The position numbers and the translations under genes were made by a program. A stretch of DNA of 64,000 nucleotides from Cornus controversa. Taxonomy: Eukaryota > Streptophyta > Magnoliopsida > Cornales > Cornaceae. The notes beneath the pieces were generated by a model. The model was given only the letters and a program-made list of their open reading frames with translations. It was not told the DNA's origin and searched no databases. Where the stretch lies: contig CM048845.1 in assembly GCA_026545225.1 (NCBI GenBank), positions 100,746,033 to 100,810,032 of the forward strand. Reading direction: 5' to 3'. Every line of letters starts with the position of its first letter. Position 1 is the stretch's first letter. This document shows positions 1-13,200 of the stretch, in pieces.

Positions 1-3000
1 CATTTTGATAATAATCCGACAAGGTCTATGGTTTGAGTCCATACAGCCCTATTAAATGAAAATCGGAAATGTAAGTGAAATAAATAAAATTCTGTATACA
101 AGAAATGCATAATTTTAATTTTCTTATTGTTATTTGTTGTTTGTAACTAATCAATTGGTTACTCGGAATTAATTGTCACCATAGACCACCCACTCATAGG
201 AAGCATTTTGATGGATCCAATCAATATTTTTGCAATACTAGACAGAAAAGTGAATAAACTTTTATTCATTATTATTTGTAGGTGAATTACATATGAAATT
301 TTATCTTCTCCTGTCCTCAATTAAATACTAAAAAATTTAAGACCTAAATTTTAGGTGTTGAAATTTTAGTGCTACTTTTAAAATCAAAATTTCTATGGCA
401 AGTGTTCGGTAATAAGTGAAGTTTCCCTACTTAAAATTTTACCCCATTTTAAGTGACACTTATCTTTTTAAGTAGTATATATTTTGCGCTGCGCTTAGTT
501 GAATAAGCACTTAATTCATTCAATTATCAAAGAGCACCTTAGTGATACTCTTTTATTTGTTATACCTTTTATTAGTGAAATTTTGACGTCAAGATCATGG
601 CGTGAGCCTGCTTAGAAACTCCAATCTAACTAAACACGCATTGAATCTAATAGTAACTCACATGGGTCTAGGAATTGACTAAAAGAGTAACATAATCTCC
701 ATTGCTGATCCTCTGTGACTGTGGTGTTCCTCATAATACATTCATTTTTACAGTTTTACTAATACACTGGTACATGTTTGGTAATAGATTCTAAAAACTC
801 TATATAGTTCATCTTGTGAACCCACTTCAGGCCATGATCACCAATCTACCAAACTTGGGGTAAACAACCTCTAGTGGTTATTTTGTTTTCACTTAACTCC
901 TGTACACAGGAAATGAGATTAATCTTTTATTTCTCACTCATATAGCCATATGGTTTTAGTTGCTTAACCCATACGATAAAGAAATACTGAAAATATATAT
1001 TCAACACATTTAACTTATTTCTTAAAAAGATTTCTTAGAAAGAAAGGAAATAAATAAAAAGTTCACATATCAAGTGAATCGCATATAAAGATATTGATAA
1101 ATGATAACACATACGGTGTTCATGTCACTCCATAACTATTTGATTGGGCAGCAGTTGAGACCACCTGAAAAGCAATATATATTTGTTGATCCATATCCCA
1201 ATATAACAAGTCTAGTGGGAGGAACACTTGAAATGAGGATTTAAAGAATAAACACAGATTCAACTATAACTAGGTGATGGCCAAAAGGAATTGCTAAATA
1301 ACATTAGAATTGATATAATTGCTACTGATGGTTTTACAGTGGACATAAGAGTATCTCCTCCCGATGGAAGAAGGTTCTCGTTTGTAGTAAATTTTGTCTC
1401 ATATGATAGAGGCTAGAGCTCTAAAAATTATCGACATGTTTAGGTCTTCCTTGTTGCTTGTCGTTATGAATATTTGTCTCTCTAATCAAAAAATTATTCA
1501 TACACCTAGTACTATTCCTAATTAGAGAGTAAAAATGGGGACAAATATCCATGTGATCTCAAGGAGCTTTTTTAGGGATTCTAATTTGGGAATGTTATTG
1601 GTTTTGATTTATCTATAACTGCTGAATATTGGACTTCACTCATTTATTGCGACAATGCATGTTGGGTACTTGTGGTTTACTATAGTTTGCGTAGATCTTG
1701 TCATTGGGACACTCTTGGAAAATAAGATTTTTGATTTGATTAATTAGTATTACATTATCTTTGTTACTTGGAGGAGTGATTTGTGGAATTTGTGTTTAAT
1801 CATGAGAACTTAATTGGTAGGATGCAAAAATTGGTTTTGAAATTCAAAGGTACTTTTGTAAAGCAAGTCCATTTGCTACGAGACAATGAGCTGAATTATT
1901 TGAGCTTCTCAAACATGTATGTATAGAACTGGTTAGATGGATACATATGGATAGATAGATAGATGGATATTGGGACTTGTGTTTACTCAGGGTGGAACTT
2001 TTTTTTCCTTGTTTTATTATTGTTTTTTGTTAGAAAAATAATAGATAAGGAAATAATTGATCTGTATTTCTAGTAACTTAATTCTATCCTTTATGAAATT
2101 TTCTCGTGGACTGAAGTTTGTTTGATGTTTTCATTTGTGTTTCCTTTCTTTTCTTTTTCTTGGGCTGTGTTCACATATGCTACTTTATCAATGCAAATCT
2201 CTTATGAAGCATGGTGATTGGAGGATATGGTCTCGAGTATCTAGCTTTTTGGAGCTTTTTTGCAGCTTATGTTTTGACATTTCTCTATCTTATTTGAGCC
2301 ATCATGATCAATTTTTGGCCTCGTGTGTGTGTTTAGTTCAGCTTTCTTTCTAAATGCTCACACCTCCATACTTTTTAGGCTGCTACAATGTTGAAGTAAT
2401 TAAACAGTAATATAATTAAATCATATTTTACTCAGTGTCTTCTTATAGATTATGGCCTTAGATAGGCTATGACCTTAGAGCCGAATAGAAAAATATAATT
2501 CACGTAGCCGACTCCAAGTAGTTGGGAAAAGGCTTTGTTGAGTAAATAGCTTAAGTGTTTTGTTACAGTTGAATAAAGTAAGGGATAACCTTGCTAGGAT
2601 ACACAAATCTTAAACAGTTTAATGGGGTCTGGCTGATACATAATGCAACCATGTGGAATGTTGAATTTTAGAATATGGCGATGGTGCAGATGGTTTGGGT
2701 TAGGCTTTCCAAACTTATCAAATGAAATCCAACCTGATTCTTTTCATTTTTATAAAAATTTAGTAATTCTTTTTTCCTAGAGAACAAGAATGTTATCATG
2801 GATTTACTGTTACCTTTTCTATATATGTTACTTCTACGTTTCTTCTTCATTATTAATTTACTTACATCACATGCCATGCACATAGTTGATATTATGAAAT
2901 TAGCATTGGTGTCTCTAAAGCCGATGCAAGTGCTTATTTAGCAGTATTCATATATAGAGAACTCTCGCATCCTTTATCAAGGAATGCATGGACGTGCTAT

Positions 3001-3980
3001 GATTGATGTTGTCCTTGATCTAAAAACCGGTGTGAGAAATATTGCTGTTTGATCAAAATGTAATTCACGGAATCATGACATTGTTGTCCTTTTAGTTGTT
3101 TCTTTTGTATTCGCTTCAGGCTGAGAGAACCTTTGACTTCTTTCTTTTTGTGAAATATGATTGAACAATTTGTCACCACTATGGATGGGTTAGAAAGGCT
3201 GTAGAATTGCAGGAAAACCATTAAATGGTGGTTATCTTATTGGATTTAAATAATAGTTGCATCTAAATGGGGGAATGGGGAGATCTGCAGAGGTTCTAGA
3301 TAGAGTGATCTAATAGGCTAGTTCATTTTCTGCACGTGGAATTGTTCTTTAGTTTGATGCTTGCGTGTTTAGGTTTTGGCATGAATTACCTCAACAAAGT
3401 GTATGGTCATCATCAATGGCATTACTGCCTAAGCACGCTACCATACGGTGTCACGTCGCACTTGTTCTCTGGTATAAGTGCTGATAATGAATGACTTTGC
3501 AGCTGTGAGAAGCTTGTCAAAAATTATTATGAACAGTGCATCTAGTAGTTAGATTTATGAGGTTTCTACAATATGAATTGTGACAAAGGCCACAGAAACT
3601 GGATAAAGTTGCAGCTTAGGTTTTTTAAAATTCTTTATAGATTTTTCCAATCAGGTTATTTCCATAGCATTCTCCTATAGGTTGATCCACCAATCAGGTT
3701 CCATTGGTCTTATGGATAAGATGTGGCTTGAAGCACATTATGGATAAAGAATATTCCCCAAGCATGATCGCATCAAAGGGGAAAAAGGTTCCCAAGCATG
3801 ATGTAACCAGTTTTATCTGAGATGAGTTGCTTGTGGTCATCTGTTAGACTGTTATATATGCATCACTCATTGTGTGTCACCAACACTGTTTCAGCTTCAT
3901 AACTTTTGTTGAAGTGTTTTTGTATTTAATATGTGTTGAGCTGATGTTATTTTCTTTCGTTGTGTGCTTTTGAAATGTCA
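1..3980. other. Gene-poor leader region upstream of the SPIRAL1-like gene
   Basis: No supportable coding exon was found. It should contain the promoter and 5' untranslated exon(s) of the SPIRAL1-like gene, because a good 3' splice site (pyrimidine-rich stretch ending in AG at 3980-3981) lies 34 bases before its ATG. I could not locate the matching donor or a TATA box with confidence. A LINE 3' end lies at about 2447-2552. A tRNA-promoter-like box B (GGTTTGAGTCC, 30-40) at the left edge could be the end of a SINE, but its box A would lie outside the window. The short open frames here have no family features. Confidence 0.5.
2447..2552 (+). mobile_element. LINE 3'-end remnant
   Basis: The stretch reads as a decayed 3' tail of a plant non-LTR retrotransposon. 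It has a degenerate 'ggccttagataggctatgac' segment followed by 'gtagccgactccaagtagtt', then 'gggaaaaggctttgttgagt'. The same tail occurs in reverse complement at 11783-11900 inside the kelch gene. No coding part remains. Family assignment is from remembered LINE tails and from the internal match within the window. Confidence 0.5.
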
Positions 3981-4015
3981 GCAAGTTTTTGTTAAAAAGT
4001 TCAAGATCGGAGATC

Positions 4016-5227
4016 ATGGGTCGTGGAGTCAGCAGCGGTGGGGGACAGAGTTCTCTTGGCTACCTATTTGGAAGTGGAGAGGCTCCAAAACCCACAACAA
4101 ACAATGCTGCACCTCCTCAAAACCAGGGACAGGTCGCAAGCAATGGACTTGCTCGTAAGTCTACTGCCCCTACTGTCCCTGCTGCCCCTACTGCCCCTGC
4201 TGCCCCTGCACCACCAGTAGATATTACTAAGCAAATTCCAGCTGGCATCCAGGGAAATCCTGCAAACAACTATTTCCGAGCTGATGGTCAGAACAGTGGC
4301 AACTTCATCACGGTATGATGTCTGTTACAATTATCCTATTGAGTATTGATGCCCAGTTTATCATTGTAAATATGTAGATAATACTTGCAATATTTTCCTA
4401 TTTTGTACCACAATAGGCATTTATGGTTGATTCTCAAATTGCTTATAGTTACAGGAGACAACACCTAGTTTTAGATGGAGCTTATAGAGCTTTGAAGCAT
4501 GTAAATTACTACTTGAAAGAGTTCAGTCTAGGGTTTGTGGTTCACACTAATACACTTCCAATGCAGAGACTTGCCTCTATTAGTTTGGAAGAATATTGTA
4601 TGTTAGTGAGCTTGAATTGTTCAAACAACTACTTTGTTGGTAAACCAAAGCTCCTATATTGAATTAAACTTGGTGTATTTTGAAGGATGATAACTGGAGC
4701 TCTGTTCTAGATTTAAACATTATATTCTTTCTGCTGGGAAGTTAAAGAAGCAATGGCTTGAAAGACGTACGGTGCATTGACCAGCTTCTGAACAGGATGA
4801 AGTACTGGATTTGTGATCCTTCGATCAGCATTTCTTAATCACAATATACAAGATATTGTGGTCAAGAATCAGGCTGAGCAAATGGACAGTTTTCCCCCCT
4901 ATGTGAATTAGCATTCAGAGTCTTAATATACCGAGAGATGCATTTTTCATCTTTTGTCCTGCTGTGATCACGGCATAGTTTGATGTTGTCCTTCCTTTCT
5001 GATTTCCGTAGATGTTGGTCTTCTTTATATTCATGTAGTTTCCTTGGTAATAATTCTACTTCCTTGCAGTGTTCTTTACACTAATTTCTGCGTTCTATAA
5101 TGAGCAAAAGCTCCCCGATTGATAATTTCATATAACTTATATTCAGGATCGACCTTCAACTAAGGTCCATGCAGCCCCAGGTGGTGGATCGTCCTTGGGT
5201 TACCTGTTTGGCGGTGGCAGCAACTAG
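4016..5227 (+). CDS. SP1L: SPIRAL1-LIKE microtubule-associated protein (two coding exons)
   Basis: Coding exons are 4016-4312 and 5147-5227, joined in phase 0 across an 834-bp GT-AG intron, giving 125 aa. The N-terminus starts MGRGVSSGGGQSSLGYLFG. The C-terminus holds DRPSTKVHAAPGGGSSLGYL then FGGGSN-stop. These paired Gly-rich SSLxYLFG motifs and the central KQIPAGIQ and YFRADGQNSGNF blocks are diagnostic of the small SPIRAL1 family. Those proteins (about 100-130 aa) bind cortical microtubules and control directional cell expansion. The ATG at 4016 was chosen because the family starts MGRG; a longer frame opening at 3989 lies partly in the leader. A likely leader-intron acceptor lies at 3980-3981. 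Residues about 50-64 are a Pro/Ala-rich linker encoded by a 9-nt repeat. Both ends carry SSLGYLFG where SPIRAL1 itself has SSLDYLFG, so I place it with SP1L1/SP1L2-type members. The family call is secure; the paralogue is not. Confidence 0.93.
4163..4207 (+). repeat. In-frame 9-bp minisatellite in the SPIRAL1-like linker
   Basis: Five tandem units of the form (A/G)CT GCC CCT, with one GTC variant, encode the Thr/Ala-Ala/Val-Pro linker between the conserved N-terminal and central blocks. The unit is a multiple of three, so copy-number change would alter linker length without breaking the frame. Confidence 0.8.
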
Positions 5228-7269
5228 TGCCTTATGTCATGGAAGAATGATTGGTTGCTTACTGTGTCTACGTCCCTTCAAGTTTGGGACAAACAATATG
5301 TCCATCTCTTAGATGTCACAGACGTTGATTTGTATCATGTTATATAGTCTTTTTCATTATCTGGAATGTTGAAAATTGCTTAATGGTCAAGACTTGTGTT
5401 TGATGCATGAAGAAATCTCCAAATATCTGGCTTAGCATTTGTCAATTCAGTGTAATTTGTTTCATCCTTGCAATATATTGATCCTATTGCGTGTTCAGAA
5501 TTTGATGGGAATGTTTTATGATTATATGTGCTCAACATTCTATTAGCATAAAGAGAACAGACATCATTTGGTGAAGTACTATAATATTATATGTGCTCTA
5601 ACATTGTATTCTATTATAAAGAGCATAGATATGGTTTGGTGTAGTTGTATGATTATATGTGCTCAACATCCTATTATCCAGACTCATTTCTCTCCTTTGA
5701 ATAGAGGATATAACAACTTCTTTTGGATTTCTCAGTCTAAGCACCCCTCCTTGAGTAAAACCTGAATGAGGATACCAAATTGCAGAAGCAATAGCTAAAG
5801 AGAATAGACAACATTCTATTATAAAGAGAGTAGATATAGTTTGGTGTAGTCATAAAAGTTATGTTAACAAGCATGAGAACATGGGATCGAGCCTTGGCCT
5901 TTTTATTAGATGAAATGGAAATGCAATTTGGCGACACAAGATTATTAGATGCAAAGGTTTGCCTGTATTGTAAAATGCTAAATTTCCTTGTGACGTTCAG
6001 TTTGTGATTCTGAATCCCTCGAAATGTATCAAATTGCTTTCAATGTTCAACCTCTTGTGCTGGAACCACAATAATTAGCAATGTCCTTTGTTTAAATCAT
6101 CTTACCTTGTGGGATGCTATTGCTCAAGTAAGAAGTTTCAACTATCAGACATCCCTATTACAAGTTTGACACTGCCTGCATGGTCCAAGACATCAACACA
6201 ATGATCCCACTCTGACATGCAGTTGTTGTCCAAATCTCATGCAGTTGCTGTCCAAGATTTGGAACTCAATCCAGCATACCGACTTCAGAATTGAAACTAA
6301 AGCCTAAGATTCTCATTCCACAAAAACTGTGTAAAAGCTCGTTTTCCATGAAACCCTCAGATTCTCATTCCACAAAAACCAAAAGCTTATTGCAATGTTG
6401 TTCCAATGGTATTGTACGAATGATTCATTCTCATAAGAAGTAGAAAAGATTCAAAGAAAAATACAACCAACACAGATAAACACAATACCCATTCCAAATC
6501 CTTCAAGGCTTGAACATATTGGGCCCAATTCAATTTCTATGAACCTGAGGATTAACAAATCTTGTTACAATACAGTGAAAAGGTTTGCGTTATGCATTTG
6601 TGGAAAATGTATTCATAGATAAATATTCAAAAATATAAAATAATTCAACAAAACCATAATCCATTACTTCAAAGTGATCCCACTACCAGGTAACAGAGCT
6701 CACCCCTTTCCCTACCTAACAGCTTGAATATGGGAACTAAAAAATCACAAGAACCTCCATCCAAGCCTCCAACTAAGCCTAATACAATTATTTGCCTCGT
6801 TAACCAAAATGAGACAAATGAAATACAAATTCTACTTTTGCTTTTCATCCAAGTTCCCTCAACAACCGAATGAAGGTAAAGCCTTTTTTCATTTAGCTTA
6901 ATTCTTGATCAAAACTAGTGTCTGTAAATTTTTAACATTTCTTTTAGTAGACAGAGGACCACCTGTTTTCTTCTATCTTTTCATTTCCTTTCCCTTTTCC
7001 ATATCTTTTCTTTTTCTCTCGACCAAACCAAAATGAAAAGCGCTGGAATGGCCCTAGTCTGATGTGAATGCTGCAAGAGGATGTCTACAGGGTTGAAAGA
7101 GCTAATGACTCACAATGGGAATGCCAGAGCACATTAAGGGGTTCCAAATTCTATAACATTGATAATCCCAGAGCAACTTCTAGAGATTCCTTTGCTGCAA
7201 AGAGAGGAAACCCATATCGGTTAGTCAAGTCCACAAGCACTAGCAAGACATCCAGGACAGTTATCGCTT
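5228..7269. other. Convergent intergenic space between SPIRAL1-like and kelch genes
   Basis: Both genes should end in this stretch, the SPIRAL1-like 3' UTR from the left and the kelch 3' UTR from the right. 5517-5855 holds four imperfect direct repeats (see separate entry). 6216-6260 holds a 22-bp tandem pair beginning CATGCAGTTG. The phrase GATTCTCATTCCACAAAAAC occurs at about 6307 and again at about 6360. No additional coding sequence is supported. Confidence 0.5.
5517..5855. repeat. Four imperfect direct repeats downstream of the SPIRAL1-like gene
   Basis: Units at about 5517-5585, 5586-5648, 5649-5690 (partial) and 5803-5855 share a core of the type 'attctattataaagag', then 'gatatggtttggtgtag' and 'atgattatatgtgctcaac'. 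They are diverged and unevenly spaced. They may be repeated sequence in or beyond the 3' UTR. No transposon ends were recognised. Confidence 0.6.
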
Positions 7270-10200
7270 CTAATGAGCAACTCTCTTCTTGCTGATCTCA
7301 GTCTGTGATGCAGTTGACTCTGAAGCAGTTACTATAGTGTAATTCTTACAAAAACATTACATATAATTACAGTCTATCATAATTGAAAATTGATATTGCT
7401 GAAACAGAAAGGGGGATATGAGTAGGTCGCAAATCCAACCAGTTTGGAAAAACAAATTCTGTAGTCACCTGTCAACTGCATCTATGATCACCTTGGAACG
7501 AAAAATGTACAAATGGCTGCCATTGCTATTTGAGTTATGTCCAAAGTCACCTGAAAATTGATTTTAACACTGTTCTCCTTTACACCGACTGTGGTGGACG
7601 ATTTTCTATCAAGAGGCTGTGTTCTTCGTTGTTCAATGCTTTACCATCTGCTATCATAAAAAAAAAAAAACAGCAACCAAGTTCATCAAAACACCCCATA
7701 TATATTCACACAATGATATGGCATTTAATTGTAGTAGAAAAAACAATAATACTAGACAGAATCCAGAAACTGCATGAAATGATATAATTTAAATTTGTCA
7801 TCACTGGCATTCAGTTTGTGATTGGATTTGAAAAAATCCAATTATTTTTCTGATTTATAACTTTTTGTGATTTATACCTTGATTATCAAAACACAACCTC
7901 TCTTTCTTTGTCTTGTCGTTTCTTCATTTTCCTTCTCAGTTTAAAAAATATCTGAGTGATATATGCTCATTGATGCTCTCATTCCATAGTAAGGTTATAA
8001 TGAGAACACTGCAAACTCAACGTGCATTCCTCAATCCTGAGCACTCCTCTATATTCTAATTATTTATTTAATCCATTATGCTAAAGCAGAGCATGATGAA
8101 AAGTATTGAAGTACTAACTCACATTACCAGATACAGGTTGGTATGGCAGCAGCAGAATAAATCCAAATTTATAGCCCAATGTTATATGAGCTGTCTCAAA
8201 TATTGAAACACTACCTTGATGTTGCTGATAGCCTGATACCAATACATATAGTTAATTCACTCATAGCTATCATGACAAAATAATCCCAAGCAACACCATA
8301 AAGTTAATTCTAGTGATCTACAGTTGGGTCACATTGCCCCAAAGATAACAGAAGGCAATTTGAAACAGGAATTTTAATGCAAACCAAAAATCATCTAATA
8401 TGATTCACCTCAAACTATAGTCAAAGTTTCTTGAACTAAAAGTTGACAAAAGAAACTTTTATTGTTCAAGGGGAAGAGGATTTTTAATTTCCTTGTACTA
8501 TTTCCTATACAGACTCTCTGAATGCTACTGATTATATATAGTATCTAAAATTTAAAATAACTGGAAAGTGGGTTCAATGAACTTTTCGGGCATTTTATGG
8601 GATATTTACTGTATTTTTACAAATTCCATTGCTCTAATGTATTTGTAGTTATAGATTATTTTAACTAAATATTTTGTGAATTTTCAGAGCACTATTTTTG
8701 CATACTATAGCATTAGGCACTAGCACCAATTTTGTAACTGAATCTAATACTTGAGACCATGAACCAGATTTGAGGACCTCACATTGGTCTCATCCCGCTG
8801 ACTTCAGATCCAAATACATCATATCTGGTAATGTGACAAGTGAACATTTTTAAGAGGCAAGGATAAACTAAAAGAGAGATAATGTGAAGCATTTGCTAAT
8901 GCATCCACACATGGTTCTCCATAATCTACCTCAGTATGTGGACTAAAAGAACTGGCAAATGATGGATATAAGGACGCTTATCATAGAAGTACTCATGATA
9001 ATCGTTCCCTTTATATGAGATAAGCAGATAACTAAATGCATCCAAGTGCCAAGGGCATGTTCAGATAACCTACAAAATCAACCTTCTCCATTGTGTTTGA
9101 CATGTAATTTGAAAATGAATTTGTTTTACTTTCTTAGGCCTTTGAAATAAGTTTTAACATTTTATAGATGAATGATCAAGTTAGGATGACACTAGATCAC
9201 ATGGTTTCAATTTTCATAATCATTTGCGGTGATGCCCTGAAAATGTATTTGTGCATTGAAAACAATCAAACAAAAATGTGCAATAGAAAACATCATTTGG
9301 ACGTCCAAATGTGCCCTAAAAAGATCAAAATCAAATCATTTTGTTCTCAGATTGTTTCTGAATGCTGAAGATTGTAATTACTAAACCAACAAGCCAATTT
9401 CTGTAATGAATATTATAGTCAGGATATGTTGCATCAATCAAGGACAACTTTCGAAGATGTCAAATAGCCTTTTAGATGTAATTTGACAGCTCAAAAATCC
9501 AAAAAGTACATTCACAGTGTCGAAAACAAATGTAGATATGATCTTCAAGCAACACTTCAAGATCAAAGAGGTGGCTCACCAATTTAATACTTTGAGTAAG
9601 CGACAGTACAGTGAATTCGAGTGTAAAACATAGGGAACGTAATTGTGCGCATATGTTTATGGACATAAATATAAGCCACAACCAAATGTAGAAGTGACTC
9701 ATGCTTCTTTCATTTGTACCTTGGCTTGGGGGCAAAATGACAGAGTCCTCGGCTGCAGCAGGAATATTCTCTTTAGGGACTTCAGTGTTGGAGTTTGGAG
9801 CATCACTTGACTTATTATCTTCCAATTCTAAATTAGGTGCCATGGTCGGTTTTATGTTTCCAGAGACCTGCTGAAAGAATACAAAGTAAAAACATGATTC
9901 CAAGCATTCCTCATGACACAGACCCCAATTGCACATGAAAAAACAATTGTTTTTAAAGAGGTATCACAAAGTGAACAAATCCAATAGCAATATCCTGCTA
10001 TTGGTCCACCAATTCAAGAATTAGTGCATTACTAGTAGGCTGCACATGGTGCATGCATGAGCGCGAGAAATTGCCAAACAGACAATACATGAGGATTTAC
10101 TGTAAAAGTAAAGCTACTGAAAAATAATTAATTCTGACTTCCTAACAGTTGAAGCTAGTAAGAAAATGGGAAGGTAAAACCAAACCAGAAAATGGATCAC

Positions 10201-13200
10201 AAATAGACAACACAGATATAGAAAAATGCCACTAAGTTGACATGGCTGTGTCTCAGATACTTGCATGACATGTCATGGGACAAATGGTAACTGTAAGAAC
10301 TGGAAAAAGAAAAGAACAAAAACCAATAAAATAGGAAGAGAACAACATTTTCAACTGTTCCAGCAGTGAACTATAACAGGCCAGATGCAATTGTCAAGCA
10401 CAGAAGAGCTAATCTAGTTATTTGGCTTTGCTAATAAATAAAACCAGTCTTGGGGCATGAAAGATGTTGCTTCTCCATACTGCAGTGACAGGACAGAGTT
10501 TTGGCCATTCACTGCATGGAGTTTCTGCTCATTATACAACATTACTTAATCAGAAGAGAGATGCTAGCACGAAATTTCTTTCAACAATAATGCCCCTACT
10601 TTCTTGGTAGGCACATATGTATTCCAATACGCTATTCTACTACTATAACTTAATTAATTGAAACAAGAAGGAATGACTCCAAGTTTCCTCGGACAATAAT
10701 ATCCCTAAATTTCTTTTAATAGACACATAAACCCTGCATTACTACTGTCAACAAAAATGACTTCATGCATACTACATTTTGATTATACAAGCCTGGGATT
10801 TGTTCTAGGCTTTTGTTTTCATGTAGACACACTTGTTGGCCCAAATTAAGGGAAATCAAGGCATAAATCATTTCATGGCACAACAAATGCGCGTTTTTAG
10901 AGATAATTTCAGTAATAAGTTTTCTTAGACTAGACCTTCTATGCCAAATACCATTAAATAATTAAAGCTTTTATATCACCATGATGGTATCAACTAGTTT
11001 TTGTAAAATACAGCATTACGCTGAAATGTCTTGCCACCACCCCTCACCCTAAAATAATAACGAATAAAAAAAATTCCATCCCTCTTTGTTTCTTACTTTT
11101 GTTTCACTCCACTTTTACTCTCACCAAACATAAGCCAGGTGATGATAGAAGAACAAAAATGAAGAAGCTGGATTTTTCATTCATCGAGTCTCGAGATGTA
11201 ACTTTGACTTTGAAATCATTTCATTTTCTTCCTAATATCATGCAATTATTTCCCCTTCAATTTGGTGTTCTAATTTGGGACTAGCGTTTGTGATCTTGCA
11301 TAGATTTTTTGGGGGTAGGTTTTGCATATGATGCTGGGTAGGATTTCTTTCTTTTTCGCTTCAATTTTCAAAATAGTAGTTTAGACATTATTTCAAGTAA
11401 TTAAATGGTGTAGATGGAATTCAACATAAATTGCATCATAACTGAGTTTCTTAGAGTTCCTACATTGTGGATTTGATAATGAATTATTCCTTTTTGGGTT
11501 ATGTTCCCTGAATCCTTGGGCAGACACAAAATTTTATGATGCTATTACATGGAATTTGATGTTAATTCTCATATTATTGGCTAATATATGCATGGATTAA
11601 TTTATTTCTTTATTTACTTATTTGATCTTATAATAAAATTAGACTATTCTTCATGTAATTATATTTTGCTTACATCCACTTTTTGCCACCTCATCACTAA
11701 GATTGTATCTATGATCAGATCCAAAAAGTTGACTCTAATTTGGAGTAATTTCAATACATTTTTAACTTAATCGTACATTCAACACAACTCAACAAAGCTT
11801 TTTCCCAACTACTTGTGGTCGGCTACATGTATACTATTTTTCAATTCTGTTCTAAGGCTATAGCCTCAGTCAAACCACGTGTATCATATATTTCCTTACT
11901 AATTCTACCATATTAATTTTGATCTTCCCCTTCCCTTAGCATTACCTTCAATGTGGACCATGTCACTCTTCCTAACTGATGCACTTAAGTGGTCTTCCTT
12001 GCACATGTCCGAACCATCTTAATTGGACCATAATCATGTAAAAAAATTCACTATTCAAAACAGTTGGTGTTTTATGAAAGGTGATAGAACTGCATTGGTA
12101 GTATCAATAGCATAAACATTCAAGCATGTATTCCAGAAACAATTACTATCATTTGGAGGAAAGAATATTATATACAATATCCCATGGTCATGTTTGCATT
12201 TGATGTGTGCTTTGCTTTATTGTGGGAGGTATATTGATCATGCCACACACATTTTCTTTATCATATCATATCAAATAACATTTCAACTTTTAAATTTTTT
12301 ATTTATCTATGGATGGCTATTGGCTGCCAAGCACCTTCTTGACCATGGCCACGAGTCAGACTCAGACTATGAAACTAATGAAATCTTCAATTAGGCTCAT
12401 TCCTCATTGGGTCAGAACTGCTTCCATTGACTTAGATAAACAGGTGCTATTGTAGTCACATTCATCAATATTCTCAACTAGAAAGGAAATATGCTGCTGA
12501 TAACTGACAAGGAATACTACACAAGGAATGAGGTTTTTACTGATGAGGACAAGATTATGTTGCCGAGGAGGCCTCAAGCACAAGTCCACAGGTACATCTG
12601 GAAAACAGTAATATTTGTTGTTGTTATAATTTGCTAACTAGGAGACATTCAAGACTCTTTGAGCACCTAACTAATTCCGCCAGACATGGGCAGTCCTCTC
12701 CTCCCACATGTGGATGTCAGCTAATGATAAAATAAAAAGAGCCAATGTTAGCCCCACCTGTGCAGGGTGCTAGAACATGTGGGATGGACAAAACCCAACC
12801 TTTGCATTATTTTGAACAAAATGTTTTGATTCAAACTTGTTTTCACTCGTTTGGCAACCCAAAGCTTTTACCATTATATCAAGAATTAACCCCAAATATG
12901 ACATAGCCCAGTATCTGTCCGAACAATACGGGTGCTAAAAGAGGTGAACTGGATATAAATCTAACTTTTCAACTTAAGTGGATGCTCTTACACTCGAACT
13001 CCTTCAATTTCATTTTGATGCATGAAATTTTACTTGGGATCTATGTCTATGGTTTTTATTAATTGACTATTTAGTTAAAGTGTTTTGTTTATAATAGGAC
13101 GCAACTCTATTATAATTGCACTTCAGTATTTGTATCAGGTGCAGATGTGTATTCAATTGTAAAACCTCCCTAAAATGTCAAATGTTAGGATATGTAAAAA

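Noticed and set aside
1..45. tRNA or SINE at the left edge
   Set aside because: Only a box B-like motif is visible and the rest would lie outside the window, so it is mentioned but not called.
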